Counted from the first letter of the stretch, positions 21,172 to 31,517 are shown. The stretch: DNA of 64,000 nt from Selaginella tamariscina (GCA_003024785.1 PUQB01000665.1:62001-126000); one strand, 5' to 3'. Translations and numbers: made by a program. The notes: a model not told the origin generated them from the sequence alone.

Positions 21172-22771
21172 AATAGTGAAATACAGGAAGTCTTAATATT
21201 AGGCCGTGGTTTGTGAATTCTAAAATCAAAAGTAGCAGTAAAAAGATAATTTACAATGTTATATATAGTTTATTTTATGCTTCCACAAGACATGGCGATT
21301 AGTTTGTTCTGGCTTATAATTAAGTCTTGTGAAGTGTGTCACATGATATTTTAAATCCTCACACTTAAAAAAATAAATTCTTTAAGTTTATGAATTTGGA
21401 GTAACACATGAGTTATGAATGCAATAATCTTAATTAAGTTTTGATTAACTCAAGATTCAATAATAGTGTTTAAATAGGTAAAATCTCATATTCAAGTGTA
21501 CATCTTTGATTTCGGGTAGAGAAGTTTTTTCAGACATGAGAACAAACACTATTCTAACGGAAAGTGCACACTTTGTGCACAATGTTAACTAACTCGACTA
21601 TAGTTTGTGATCATTAGGGAGGTTTGAAACAAAAAGCTTGTGAAAGCAAAAGAACTAATATTGTATTTTTATTAATGCAAGTTTGGGGTAATTAGCGTGA
21701 TCAATTGGATACTGAAATGTTTAAAATGTGCATCCAACTCCAAGATTAGATTATGTTAAGAAAAATAATTAAAAACTAATATTAATCACCTTATACAGAG
21801 GTAGTCGAAAAGCTTATATTGTTTATATACTCCCTTACACATAACGAAGTCAAGTACTTCAAATAAGTTATTAACTTAATTAAAGAGGCACCACAAGTAC
21901 CATGAAGTAACTTGAAGATCTTTTTACATCTGCAAAGTGTGTCATCTAAACACAAATAACAAATTGATTAATTTCTTTATCTTAACAAGAATTTATGTAA
22001 GAAGCTTCTAGTTAATATTATTTGCCAACTCCTTTGTTAAGTCAAGTAATAAAATTCTTTGTATTTCTTAATATCACAAGTAGTTAACAGTTAACGACTC
22101 TGTTATCGTGATCAAATACACAACAAGCACTTTGATTTTATCTTATATTATTGACCCAACCCCTTTGTGTTTTATCCATTTCCTACATTTCCACCTGATA
22201 AAGTATTTTCATCGCCTCTTTGGTGTTTAAGTAAGCTCATCACTTCTTTAAGAAGGGTTTGTTACTATAACTATATATACTTGTCATAATTTCCCCCACC
22301 TTCTCCTATGTTAGTGTATAGCTATGTAAAACAAGGTTTTACATTAATCAAATTTGAGTTTCTTTCTTGTAACTAACTAGTATCGACATATTAATTTAGC
22401 CAAATGCCATTCTAGAGCCACATGCATGGGTGTATACATGTACACGTACACGTATTTTGAAAGGTAGCGAATATCAACTTCGAAAATAAAAAGCAGTCAT
22501 GATAAAAACTATAACAACAAAATCTATGTTCTTTATAATAAAGAACCCCATTTCACATTTCAAAATGTACTTGTTTGAGTGCGTTTACTCATCTATTTTC
22601 ATTATAGTAAAGAACGTCATCACATGTTACGAAATGTACTTGTTTGAGTGCATTCATTCGTTCCATTGTCTTTATTGAAATATTACCATTTCTTTAGACT
22701 AAATAAATTTGTTTTTTTTACGATCAAGGCTAATTTATCCCAATATACACTACCACAAATTCATCCACTAG
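21172..22771. other. AT-rich intergenic DNA
   Basis: No gene, tRNA or transposon is recognisable. A tandem-like pair around 22530-22680 (CTTGTTTGAGTGCG/CATT with TTCTTTATAATAAAG/TTATAGTAAAG) is a local duplication of about 70 bases. The rest is AT-rich unique-looking sequence. Confidence 0.45.
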
Positions 22772-24546
22772 CATTGTTCCATGGTTTTTTATTACGACTC
22801 CCCTTTACTTTGGACGTTGACTATTGTTACCTACTATACTATGTTGATAAGCTCTAGATGTAGTAGGAAACAGGCTCGCTTAGTGCACTTGGGTATCTGG
22901 TGATGGTCTGGCCGGGTGTCATTAGGTATTTGCAGGAAACTCTAGGCGAAGCTAGAACTTACCTTCTAGAAAACTCTTACCCTGGTTTTCCGTGTCCCGG
23001 TTAGACTAATGGCTAGTTCCGGTGAGTTCGGCATGTCGGATATGCTTAGAAATACCCCAAGTTTGATAGGTTAGGGTTTAGGGGTCAATGGATAACTCAC
23101 CAAGTATGTTCCCTCTGGGAATGAGATTTCAGTGCTAGCCCACTTATGTAAACAGGAAAACAGGGGGGGGCTCTGTCACATAAATAAAGTAGTATATAGG
23201 AGTGAGGGTTCCTGGGTTTATGACTGAGCTCGTTACTCTTCTCCCGGTGCAAGTTCTAGCTTGTGTCGTCAATGCACAACCCTCTGTTGTGCCGCCCTAA
23301 CTTCCAGATGCTAGGGGTACGTTCCACCTTCGGGTAGCTTACCCTTAACGTTGGCAAATCCATGCCTGGGAGGTCTTATCGGAATGCACGTTCCAAGAGG
23401 CAGAGGTTGAGGTTTGTCTCCAGCCTCTCTTCCACGTCAAGCTAGGTGTAGCACTCATGGCCAAGTAAGGCACATCCGTGTCCTTGTCCAACTGTGAGCG
23501 TGGGATCTTGTTTGACATGTTCATGTACTCGGTTCCTGAGGGTTCATTGAGGGGTTCTAGAGTCAGCATTTAGGAGCCACGTTTGTGGCACTTGGTGCAA
23601 CTCTTGAATCTAAGGGCTATGGCATGATAGCTCACATCGGGGAAGGCAGTGTCACATGGAGATGTAACACTGGGCTAAACGTCACATGGTACAACGCCTG
23701 AGGCACGCCCTTTGGGGTTATGTCATGGGCTTGTCGCCAAGGGGTTGGATACTTTAACAAACAGATATGCTTGTGCTTGCACTAGGGTGCTAAGCCTTGG
23801 GCATCCGCTTAAGGGAGGTTAGGTCTCATAACTAGGTGTGCTTTGGCACACTTGGCTAGGGGAGTGTTCTCCTTGGAATTTCAAGGGTTGAACAACCTAA
23901 ACATGTCAGCATGAGCCCTTTCGTGAGGCACTTGCAAGGTCATGTGCTTAGGGTTATCCCAAACCTAGCCTTAGGGAGTTTACTTTAGTAAAACACTCGT
24001 GTTCGCCTACGGCGCACACTCGTGTCCTCACTAAGTACTACCCTAGGTCTAGGGTATAACTGGCCACTCAAACCCTTAGGGGTTAGTCGTGGTTCAAGGT
24101 ACCCCTTGTCGCCCTAAAAGGGTTGTACTCCCGATGAGGGTGATTCCTCAAGGGGTAAGTGACGATGCCTTAGCTCTATCCAGGGGTATGTGTAGAACAC
24201 ACGTCTCCTTGATGGGGGTTAGGGCATGAGCCTATCTAGGTCTTCTAGGGCAAGACCCTAAGTCAACTAGGGTTATCCCTCAAGGGTTTTGGGGGCAGAC
24301 ACTCTAGGGAGACTTATTCTAAATCCTAAGTCAACTAGGGTTATCCCTCAAGGGTTCTGGGGGCAGACATTCTAGGGAGACTTAGGCTAAACCCTAAGTC
24401 TCATGTCCACTTGGACATTAGAGTTTAACCCTAGGGGTCCTTGGGGTTGTTTTGAGAAACTTAGCATTGCTCACACAAGGTGATGACGCCAAATGGCCAC
24501 CTGGCAACCACGTGTTGGCCCTTTGGGTCAAAACTCTGACACATTG
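22772..24546 (+). mobile_element. Solo LTR related to family 2, 1.77 kb
   Basis: 22777-24541 starts TTCCATGGTTTTTTATTACG, an aligned variant of TGTCATAGTTTTTACTATGA, and ends AACTCTGACA like the family 2 LTR. It is flanked by a perfect CATTG duplication (22772-22776 and 24542-24546). No primer site, coding region or polypurine tract lies inside, so it is best read as a solo LTR left by LTR-LTR recombination. It is about 800 bp longer than the LTRs at 13847 and 20198; the extra part (about 23640-24480) holds imperfect repeats of CTAAGTCAACTAGGGTTATC and CCCTCAAGGGTT. Confidence 0.8.
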
Positions 24547-24826
24547 AGAACTATAAGTCAAGATTGAAAACCTTTATGTTTGGAATTGGGCTAACTTATG
24601 GCATTAATATATTTTAATAATAATTTTAGCTACAATTCGAAATACCTTAAGTTACACTATCCATTTATATTACAATACCATGAAAGCATATTCAAACTCA
24701 AGACTCATGATTTATAAAGTTCTTATATATTCCCATTAATTAATTAATAAATGATAATTGGATGGGTTTAAGTAGCACATAATAATATTTTAATTTAAGA
24801 AAAAAATAAAATAAAAAATGTTTATC

Positions 24827-25690
24827 TTAAAGACATGATTGTAATAATTAAATAATCATAAACTTTATATTAAATTCTTTAAACCTCTTAATAAGAACCC
24901 ATTTAAGTAAATTCTTATAATTTTTATCATAACAATCTTATTATTTTATTATTAATAAAATAACAAGCATCAATGTTATGTAAGAACTTAAGACTTGACT
25001 TATCTATTTATATTTATAGCTTATCTAGTTATATTTACAAGTTAAATAAATAACTTATTCTTCAATTTTTAAATGAGAATTATTAAAAGTTTAACTTTAT
25101 GTTAATTAATTTAAATTATATTTTAAATTAATAACAAGATAAATAAACATGTTTTACATGTTATAGGCGCTCAAAGAGATATATAATTCAATTTACATGA
25201 ATGAATGCATGTGAAAAGTTATTCAAAACTCATCTATTTGTATTCTCAAATTAAAGTACATCTTATTCTTTAGATTTTTAAAATAAAATAAAAATTTTGT
25301 TTCTATTTTATTAACTTTTATGATTTCTATCAATAACAACCTTGTTGTTTTATATAGTGAGAACTTAGGATTTGAATTATTTATTTATTCTTACAAATTA
25401 AATTATATATCTTTTTCTTTAAAACTTTAAAATTAAATAAAAAAATTAATTTTAATGTATGTTAATTAATTTAATATTATATTTTAATTTAATAACATGA
25501 TAAATACAACATGTTTATATGTCAGATACAAATATATAATTCAAATTACCAAAATGAACAATTCAGATTAGGGAAACCAACTCATGTGGAGAGTTATTCA
25601 TAATTTATCTATTTGTATTCATAAGTTAAATTATATATTTTATTGTTGAAAATTTAAAATGAAATAGAATTATTAAGTTTTATGTTATGT
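24827..25690. repeat. AT-rich segmental duplication, copy 2 of 2
   Basis: This block matches 2433-3300. It is followed to 26060 by further AT-rich sequence with TATATA tracts and no gene. Confidence 0.75.
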
Positions 25691-26070
25691 ATATTAAATT
25701 TATAAGTTTAAGCTATTTAATATACTATGATATCTTTATAACGTTTCTAGCTATTTTCTTATATATATTATATATAATGTAAAAAAACTATATAACATTT
25801 ATAAGTTCAATACTAGCTACAATGTTCATTTGATATATATATAATGTGTGTAAAATGCACATTGTATATCATTTTACGATATCCAATATATTTTAGATAA
25901 ATTTACATATATTTTAGAGAGAGAGAGAGGGAGGTTTGTTTTAATAACGGTTTTGATATATATTGAAGATAGTATATACATGTAAAAGTATATCTATTCA
26001 GTATTTTTATAACTTATAATATATATCTATATATAATAAATTCTAAAGAGATACATACATTAGAACTTGA

Positions 26071-26097
26071 ATATATATATATATATATATATATATC

Positions 26098-26131
<34 letters not shown>

Positions 26132-26135
26132 GAGG
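26071..26135. repeat. Compound microsatellite (AT)n(AG)n
   Basis: A run of AT dinucleotides (26071-26096) passes directly into an AG run to about 26135. Confidence 0.95.
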
Positions 26136-26349
26136 AGTAAGTATATTGAAAGCTTATAATAATATATCAGTTTCAGATACACTTATAATCATGTCATTTA
26201 ACTTAGAGCTTTGGGACACTAGTAAGCTTTATATAAAAATATCCACGATTACTCACTGGTATATAATTATATTAATTTGGTGCTACAGTTTTAAGTATAG
26301 AGTTACATGGTATAATGTATGTATAGTTGTAAGGTTTATTATGCTAATA

Positions 26350-26480
26350 GAATAAAGTAGGGTTTAGGGCTTAAACTACGGCTTTAGGGTTTAGGTTGCT
26401 CTAAATTAGGGTTGAGGACTTAAAAAATAGGGGGCACAGCTTTAGGGTTTATTTTATAGGTTCTAAAATAAAGTACATGG
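26350..26480. repeat. TTTAGGG-like spacer, partial
   Basis: GTAGGGTTTAGGGCTTAAACT and related words occur here, as in the longer spacers at 28535-29115 and 30657-31190. This marks the left end of the tRNA locus. Confidence 0.7.
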
Positions 26481-26483
26481 TTT

Positions 26484-26757
26484 GGAACCCATGCCCTTTG
26501 GGATTTGAACCCACGCCCCTTGCGGACCAGAACCTTAAAAATCCAAACCCATGCCCTTTGGGATTTGAACCCAACTTTATTTTAGAACCCATGCCCTTTG
26601 GGATTTGAACCCACGCCCTTTGGATTTGAACCCAACTTTATTTTTAGAACCCATGCCCTTTGGGATTTGAACCACGCCCTTGCGGACCAGAACCTTAAAA
26701 TCCAAACCCATGCCCTTTGGGATTTGAACCACGCCCTTGCGGACCAGAACCTTAAAA
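26484..26757 (-). repeat. Tandem array of tRNA-Leu 3' half
   Basis: Five imperfect units contain CCCATGCCCTTTGGGATTTG. Three of them extend into CGCCCTTGCGGACCAGAACC and CTTAAAA. These are the plus-strand face of the variable arm and T arm of tRNA-Leu(AAG), intact at 26798-26878. Each unit includes the T-arm box that serves as the internal B box of tRNA promoters. No 5' half is present, so none of the units is a tRNA gene. Confidence 0.8.
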
Positions 26758-26797
26758 GTACATGGTTTAGGGCTCACAATAAATAGCATTTATGTGA

Positions 26798-26878
26798 TGT
26801 TGAGAGTGGGATTCAAACTCACGCCCTTGCGGACCAGAACCTTAATCTGGCGCCTTAGACCAACTCGGCCATCTCGAC
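26798..26878 (-). tRNA. tRNA-Leu(AAG), unit 1
   Basis: The minus strand starts GTCGAGATGGCCGAGTTGGT, with the anticodon stem CCAGA / TCTGG around loop TTAAGGT (anticodon AAG), a long variable arm as expected for Leu, and a T arm. The acceptor stem has one C-A mismatch and the T-loop face reads TTTGAATCC, so this copy is slightly worn. 81 nt. Confidence 0.85.
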
Positions 26879-27080
26879 CTTGGCCCTGAGTGTTCCGACA
26901 TCTAGGTTACTTGAGGTGCCGCCATGGCACTAGATATAGGGTTTAGCGTCTCCGGCCTAGGGCTTTTCCTTCAATGGGCCATGCTGTGCCAATCGTCCTT
27001 TCTAGGACTTTTCATAGGTTGGGAATCCCATATTGCGAGGTGCCATGGAATCCGTTTCCAAGCCTGTGTTGAGGAGTGGT

Positions 27081-27151
27081 GGGCACTTGGTCTAGTGGTA
27101 TGATTCTCGCTTAGGTGTGAGAGGTCCCGAGTTCAATTCTCGGAGTGCCCC
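27081..27151 (+). tRNA. tRNA-Pro(AGG), unit 1
   Basis: It starts GGGCACTTGGTCTAGTGG. The anticodon arm is CTCGC-TTAGG-TGTGAG, where the usual loop is TTAGGGT, so one G of the loop region is missing. T arm CCGAGTTCAATTCTCGG and acceptor AGTGCCC are intact. 71 nt instead of 72. Confidence 0.8.
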
Positions 27152-27480
27152 TAAACAATTGATTGTTCTGGACATTAAATAAACCGTGGCGGCGTACATC
27201 AATCAATTTGTGTAATAACTTTCAATTATATAGAGTGGATAAACATAATCTTATACTCTTTAATTTCATAAATACCTTTCCAATTTACTTATTGTATATA
27301 TTTCATAAATACCTTTTCAATTACTTATTGATATATTACTAACACGTATTATGTTACTTTATTTGGAATTAGGGTTTACTATTCATAAATAGTTATACCT
27401 TCGGTTTAACCTAAATTCTTAATCCTTGCCCTACGTCATCGCATCCCTCTTTCTTCCTTGGCATGCAAAGGGCTCTTGTG
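27152..27480. repeat. Flank of tRNA-Pro, shared element-like sequence
   Basis: Between tRNA-Pro and tRNA-His lies a block starting AAACAATTGATTGTTCTGG and continuing through AAATAAACCGTGGCGGCG and GGAATTAGGGTTTACT. It recurs at 29477-29760 and, in broken form, at 31590-32456. A diverged version forms the insert at about 35540-35807. Confidence 0.7.
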
Positions 27481-27483
27481 TTT

Positions 27484-27553
27484 GTGGCTGTGTTTAGTGG
27501 TGAGAATTCCACGTTGTGGCCGTGGAGACTTGGGCTCGAATCCTAGCATCACA
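27484..27553 (+). tRNA. tRNA-His(GTG), unit 1, degenerate
   Basis: GTGGCTGTGTTTAGTGGTGA start with anticodon loop TTGTGGC (anticodon GTG). One G of the D arm is missing, the T stem carries TCCTAG for TCCCAG, and the 3' acceptor side is CATCACA rather than CAGCCACA, so pairing is broken. Probably a pseudogene of the intact copy at 29761. Confidence 0.7.
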
Positions 27554-27668
27554 CTCTCTCACTTTTGCCCTCTCGTGAATCTCCTTCCGCGCCCATGGAG
27601 GAGTTGCCGCTTCGCTCCCATCACACTACCCTCGAAAGCACTACCCTCCCACCCCAAACTGTGCCTGT

Positions 27669-27741
27669 GGGGATGTATCTCAGATGGTAGAGCACTCGCT
27701 TAGCATGTGAGAGGTATTGGGATCAATACCCAACTTCTCCA
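27669..27741 (+). tRNA. tRNA-Ala(AGC), unit 1
   Basis: GGGGATGTATCTCAGATGG start (A box T for G), anticodon loop TTAGCAT (AGC), T arm TTGGGATCAATACCCAA, and acceptor side CTTCTCCA, which gives one or two mismatches. 73 nt. Confidence 0.75.
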
Positions 27742-27903
27742 ACATTATCTTAAGCACTTAGCCTTGATCCCAATTTCTCCAACATTATCTTAAGCACTTA
27801 GCCCAGGACGGCCGGCCGGCCGGCTTGCTCCTCACACTAACCTCCCACCCCAAACTGTGCACCCGTGGGTCACACTAACCTCCCACCCCAAACTGTGCAC
27901 CCG

Positions 27904-27976
27904 TGGGATGTAGCTCAGATGGTAGAGCGCTCACTTAGCATGCGAGAGGTATTTGGATCAATACCCAACTTCTCCA
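27904..27976 (+). tRNA. tRNA-Ala(AGC), second copy in unit 1, degenerate
   Basis: A partial local duplication of 27660-27760. One G of the first GGGG is missing, the anticodon stem has CTCAC for CTCGC, and the T stem reads TTTGGATCAATACCCAA. The anticodon AGC is kept. Confidence 0.65.
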
Positions 27977-28294
27977 ACATTATCTTAAGCACTTAGCCTA
28001 GACGCTTTTGGACGGAAGCAGGCAAGGGAGAGGAAGTTGTCCCCTCTACTTTTTGACCTGTGGACTCAACTGTGGATCGATTTCCACAAGGCATCAAGGG
28101 AGAGGAAGTTGTCCCTCTACTTTTTGACCTGTGGACTCAACTGTGGATCGATTTCCACAAGGCATGGACGCAACAGTTTGGGTCTCCATCAAAATTAGAT
28201 ATGTGATGTTGATGTAGAAATAAGATGTGCGATGCTGGAAATCGATGCATTTATGCAAAACCTCTGAGGTTGAGGCCTTGGAAAAAGAAGAGGG

Positions 28295-28365
28295 TGGAGA
28301 TGTTGGGCATCGATCCCAATGCCTCCCGCATGCGAAGCGGGTGCTCTACCATTGAGCTACACCCC
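28295..28365 (-). tRNA. tRNA-Ala(CGC)
   Basis: On the minus strand GGGGTGTAGCTCAATGG starts the gene. The anticodon stem CCCGC / GCGGG encloses TTCGCAT, giving anticodon CGC. T arm TTGGGATCGATGCCCAA and acceptor CATCTCCA follow. It faces the plus-strand Ala genes. 71 nt, well formed. Confidence 0.85.
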
Positions 28366-28456
28366 ACGCAGTCCTTCGCCTCATGGGTTTGCCCTCGTTG
28401 GGTGTCACCGTGGCGTGGCACTTCCAGCCAGGTTAGAAACCTCTTGAATGGCTCGG

Positions 28457-28528
28457 GCGCATCAATAGTCCAACGGTTAGGATAATTGCCTTCCAAGCAA
28501 AACTTGGGTTCGACTCTCAGTTGACGCA
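28457..28528 (+). tRNA. tRNA-Gly(TCC), unit 1
   Basis: The core AATAGTCCAACGGTTAGGAT and anticodon loop TTCCAAG around TTGCC / CAA identify plant tRNA-Gly(TCC). The 5' end is disturbed (GCGCATCAA for GCGTCAA), and the T stem and the base run after the anticodon arm are changed (AAAACTTGG for ATAGACCTGG). Likely non-functional. Confidence 0.75.
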
Positions 28529-28534
28529 TCACGA

Positions 28535-29115
28535 CGACTTTAGGGTCTAAATGGGATTAAGTTATAGGGTTTAGGGCTCAAATAAAGTAGCTAGGGTTTT
28601 AGGGAACAAAGTAAGGGTTAGGTTCTAAAATAAAGTACATAAATTAGGGCTTTTGGCTTAAGATATAATACATAGGGTTTAGGGAACAACTTTAGGGTTT
28701 AGGTGCTAGAATAAAGTAGGGTTTAGGCACGACTTTAGGGTTTAGGTTTAAGAGCACATGGTCTAAATTAGGGTTTAGGACTTAAAAAATAGGGGGATTT
28801 AGGGTCTAAATGGGATTTAAATTATAGGGTTTAGGGCTTAAAAATAAAGTACCTAGGGTTCAGGGAATGGATTAAGGGCTAGGTTCATAAATAAAGTACA
28901 TAGGGATTAAAATTAGGGTTCTTGGCTTAAAATATAGTACATAGGGTTTAGGGAATGACTTTAGGGTTTAAGTGCTAGAATAAAGTAGGGTTTAGGGCTT
29001 AAACTACAGCTTTAGGTTTAGGTTGCTCTAAATTAGGGTTGAGGACTTAAAAATAGGGGGCACGGCTTTAGGGTTTAGGTATTAAAAATAAAGTACATTG
29101 TTTAGGGCTCACAAT
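28535..29115. repeat. TTTAGGG-like spacer between tRNA units 1 and 2
   Basis: GGGTTTAGGG and AAATTAGGG words occur every 20-40 bases, separated by phrases such as AATAAAGTACATA and CTTAAAAAATAGGGG. It is not an uninterrupted telomere array. The same spacer recurs at 30657-31190. No gene. Confidence 0.85.
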
Positions 29116-29133
29116 AAACAGCATTTTATGTGA

Positions 29134-29214
29134 GTCGAGAGTGGGATTCAAACCCACGCCCTTGCGGGACCAGAACCTTAATCTGGCGCCTTAGACCAAC
29201 TCGGCCATCTCGAC
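29134..29214 (-). tRNA. tRNA-Leu(AAG), unit 2
   Basis: Same gene as 26798-26878 with anticodon AAG. The acceptor stem is restored (GTCGAGA with TCTCGAC). There is one extra G in the variable arm (GCGGGACC), and the T-loop face reads TTCAAACCC. The best of the three Leu copies. Confidence 0.85.
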
Positions 29215-29410
29215 CCTGGCCCCGAGTGTTCCGACCTCTGGGTTACTTGAGGTGCAGCATGGCACTAGGTATAGGGTTTAGCATCTCGGCATAGGCTTTT
29301 CCTTCAATGGCCATGCTTGTGCCAATTGTCCTTCTAGGACTTTCGTAGGTTGGGAATCCCAATATGCAGGTGCCATGGAATCCGTTTCCAAGCCTGTGCC
29401 GGGGAGTGGT

Positions 29411-29476
29411 GGGCACTTGGTCTAGTGGTATGATTCGCTTAGGTGCGAGAGGTCCGAGTTCAATTCTCAGTGCCCC
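29411..29476 (+). tRNA. tRNA-Pro, unit 2, truncated
   Basis: Starts like the unit 1 gene, but bases are missing before the anticodon stem (ATTCGC for ATTCTCGC), in the loop, and in the T arm (CAATTCTCAGTGCCCC lacks GGA). 66 nt, so folding is unlikely. A tRNA pseudogene. Confidence 0.75.
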
Positions 29477-29760
29477 TAAACAATTGGACCGTTAAATAAA
29501 CCGTGGCGGCGTACATCAATCAATTTGTGGACCTTCAATTGTATAGAGTGGATAAACATAATCTTATACTCTTTAATTTCATAAATACCTTTCCAATTTA
29601 CTTATTGTATATATTACTAACAGTATATGTATACTTTATTTGGAATTAGGGTTTACTGTTCATGAATAGTTATACCTTCGGTTTAAACCTAAATTCTCAA
29701 TCCTTGCCCTACGTCATCGCATCCTCTTTCTTCCTTGGCATGCAAAGGGCTCTTGCGCTC

Positions 29761-29832
29761 GTGGCTGTGGTTTAGTGGTGAGAATTCCACGTTGTGGCCG
29801 TGGAGACCTGGGCTCGAATCCCAGCAGCCACA
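29761..29832 (+). tRNA. tRNA-His(GTG), unit 2, intact
   Basis: GTGGCTGTGGTTTAGTGG start, anticodon stem CCACG / CGTGG around TTGTGGC (anticodon GTG), T arm CTGGGCTCGAATCCCAG, acceptor CAGCCAC plus A. All stems pair. 72 nt. Confidence 0.92.
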
Positions 29833-29931
29833 CTCCCTCACTTTTGCCCTCTCATGAATCTCCTTCCGCGCCCATGGAGGAGTTGCCGCTTCGCTCCCAT
29901 CGCACTGCCCCCGGAAGCACGATCGTGCATG

Positions 29932-29998
29932 GTCGATGTAGTATAGTGGTGAGTATTTCGGTCACGCGGACGACCCGGGTTCGATCCCCGGCATCGGG
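29932..29998 (+). tRNA. tRNA-Asp(GTC)-like, anticodon stem damaged
   Basis: GTCGATGTAGTATAGTGGTG and the T arm CCGGGTTCGATCCCCGG fit plant tRNA-Asp. The anticodon GTC can be seen in GGTCACGCGGACGAC, but the 5' strand of the anticodon stem is short by about four or five bases (TATTTCG then GTCACG), so the stem cannot form. It occurs only in unit 2. Confidence 0.7.
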
Positions 29999-30063
29999 CT
30001 CAACCCTAAATTGCGGCCGGCTTGCTCCTCACCCTAACCTCCCACCCCAAACTGTGCACCCGT

Positions 30064-30135
30064 GGGGATGTAGCTCAGATGGTAGAGCGCTCGCTTAGCA
30101 TGCGAGAGGTATTGGGATCGATACCAACTTCTCCA
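30064..30135 (+). tRNA. tRNA-Ala(AGC), unit 2
   Basis: GGGGATGTAGCTCAGATGG, anticodon stem CTCGC / GCGAG around TTAGCAT. The A box and anticodon arm are perfect. One C is missing in the 3' strand of the T stem (ATACCAAC for ATACCCAAC). Confidence 0.8.
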
Positions 30136-30415
30136 ACATTATCTTAAGCACTTAGCCCAGGACGCTTTTGGACGGAAGCGGGCAAGGGAGAGGAAGTTGT
30201 CCCTCTGCTTTTTGACCCGTGGACTCAACTGTGGTTCGATTTCCACAAGGCATGGACGCAACGGTTTGGGTCTCCATCGAAATTAGATATGTGATGTTGA
30301 TCTCGTGCTTTGTTTTGAGTTTGAGCTCCGTCGGAAAGAAATAAGATGTGCATGCTGGAAATTATGCAATTTATGCAAAACCTCTGAGGTTGAGGCCTCG
30401 GAAAAAGAAGAGGGG

Positions 30416-30487
30416 TGAAGATGTTGGGCATCGATCCCAATGCCTCCCGCATGCAGAGCGGGTGCTCTACCATATGAGCTACACCCC
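30416..30487 (-). tRNA. tRNA-Ala(TGC), unit 2
   Basis: Minus strand GGGGTGTAGCTCATATGG, anticodon arm CCCGC-TCTGCAT-GCGGG, giving anticodon TGC where the unit 1 sister has CGC. Base 33 is C instead of the near-universal T, and the acceptor has an A inserted or changed near its 3' end (CATCTTCA for CATCTCCA). Confidence 0.75.
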
Positions 30488-30580
30488 ACGCAGTCCTTCC
30501 GCTCATGGGTTTGCCCTAGTTGGGTGTCATCGTGGCGTGGCACTTCCAGCTAGGTTAGAACACCTCTTGAATGGCTCGGG

Positions 30581-30651
30581 GCATCAATAGTCCAACGGTT
30601 AGGATAATTGCCTTCCAAGCAATAGACCTGGGTTCGACTCCCATTGACGCA
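30581..30651 (+). tRNA. tRNA-Gly(TCC), unit 2
   Basis: GCATCAATAGTCCAACGG start, anticodon loop TTCCAAG, then CAATAGACCTGGGTTCGACTC. The acceptor has one A-C mismatch and the T stem lost a G-pair partner (CCCATTGACGCA). Better kept than unit 1. Confidence 0.8.
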
Positions 30652-30656
30652 TCACG

Positions 30657-31190
30657 GCGACTTTAGGGTCTAAATGGGATTAAGTTATAGGGTTTAGGGC
30701 TCAAAATAAAGTAGCTAGGGTTTAGGGAACAAAGTAAGGGTTAGGTTCTAAAATAAAGTACATAAATTAGGGCTTTTGGCTTAAGATATAAATACATGGG
30801 TTTAGGGAACAACTTTAGGGTTTAGGTGCTAGAATAAAGTAGGGTTTAGGGCACGGCTTTAGGGTTTAGGTTAAAGAGCACATGTCTAAATCAGGGTTTA
30901 GGACTTAAAAAATAGGGGATTTAGGGTCTAAATGGGATTAAATTATAGGGTTTAGGGCTTAAAATAAAGTACCTAGGGTTCAGGGAAGGATTAAGGGCTA
31001 GGTTCATAAATATAGTACATAGGGTTTTAGGGAATGACTTTAGGGTTTAGGTGCTAGAATAAAGTAGGGTTTAGGGCTTAAACTAAGCTTTAGGGTTTAG
31101 GTTGCTCTAAATTAGGGTTGAGGACTTAAAAAATAGGGGGACAGCTTTAGGGTTTAGGTTTTAAAATAAAGTACATTGTTTAGGCTCACA
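30657..31190. repeat. TTTAGGG-like spacer between tRNA units 2 and 3
   Basis: Close copy of 28535-29115, with the same order of phrases and small deletions. Confidence 0.85.
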
Positions 31191-31210
31191 ATAAACAGCA
31201 TTTTATGTGA

Positions 31211-31290
31211 TGTCGAGAGTGGGATTCGAACCACGCCCTCGTGTACCAAAACCTTAATCTGATGCCTTAGACCAACTCGGCCATCTCGAC
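31211..31290 (-). tRNA. tRNA-Leu(AAG), unit 3, degenerate
   Basis: The acceptor stem is intact, but the anticodon stem reads CATCAGATTAAGGTTTTGG so its pairs are weakened, and the variable arm is altered (TACACGAGGGCG). Probably a pseudogene. Confidence 0.7.
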
Positions 31291-31517
31291 CTTGCCCCCA
31301 AGTATTCCGACCTCTTGGTTACTTGAGGTGCAGCCATGGCACTAGGTATAGGGTTTAGCGTCTCCGGCCTAGGGCTTTCCTTCAAGGCCTGTGGGCTGAG
31401 ATGCCCTTTGCGAGACCATTTAGGTCTCATGCTGTGCCAATCGTCCTTCTAGGACTTTTCATAGGTTGGAAATCCCAAATTGCGAAGTGCCATGGAATCC
31501 GTTTCCAGAGGAGTGGT

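Noticed and set aside
26577..26789. Open frames with repeated VRKGVVQIPKGMG on minus and a plus-strand partner
   Set aside because: Shadow of the tRNA-Leu half array.
29775..30098. Plus-strand open frame of 107 codons across His, Asp and Ala tRNA genes
   Set aside because: It overlaps structured tRNA genes and has no protein-like pattern; the sister frames at 27458 and 32339 share only the tRNA sequence.
26798..30651. Organelle origin of the tRNA cluster
   Set aside because: The genes are of the cytosolic plant type (Ala AGC, Pro AGG, His GTG as nuclear forms) and sit among TTTAGGG-like spacers; no plastid or mitochondrial gene is near.
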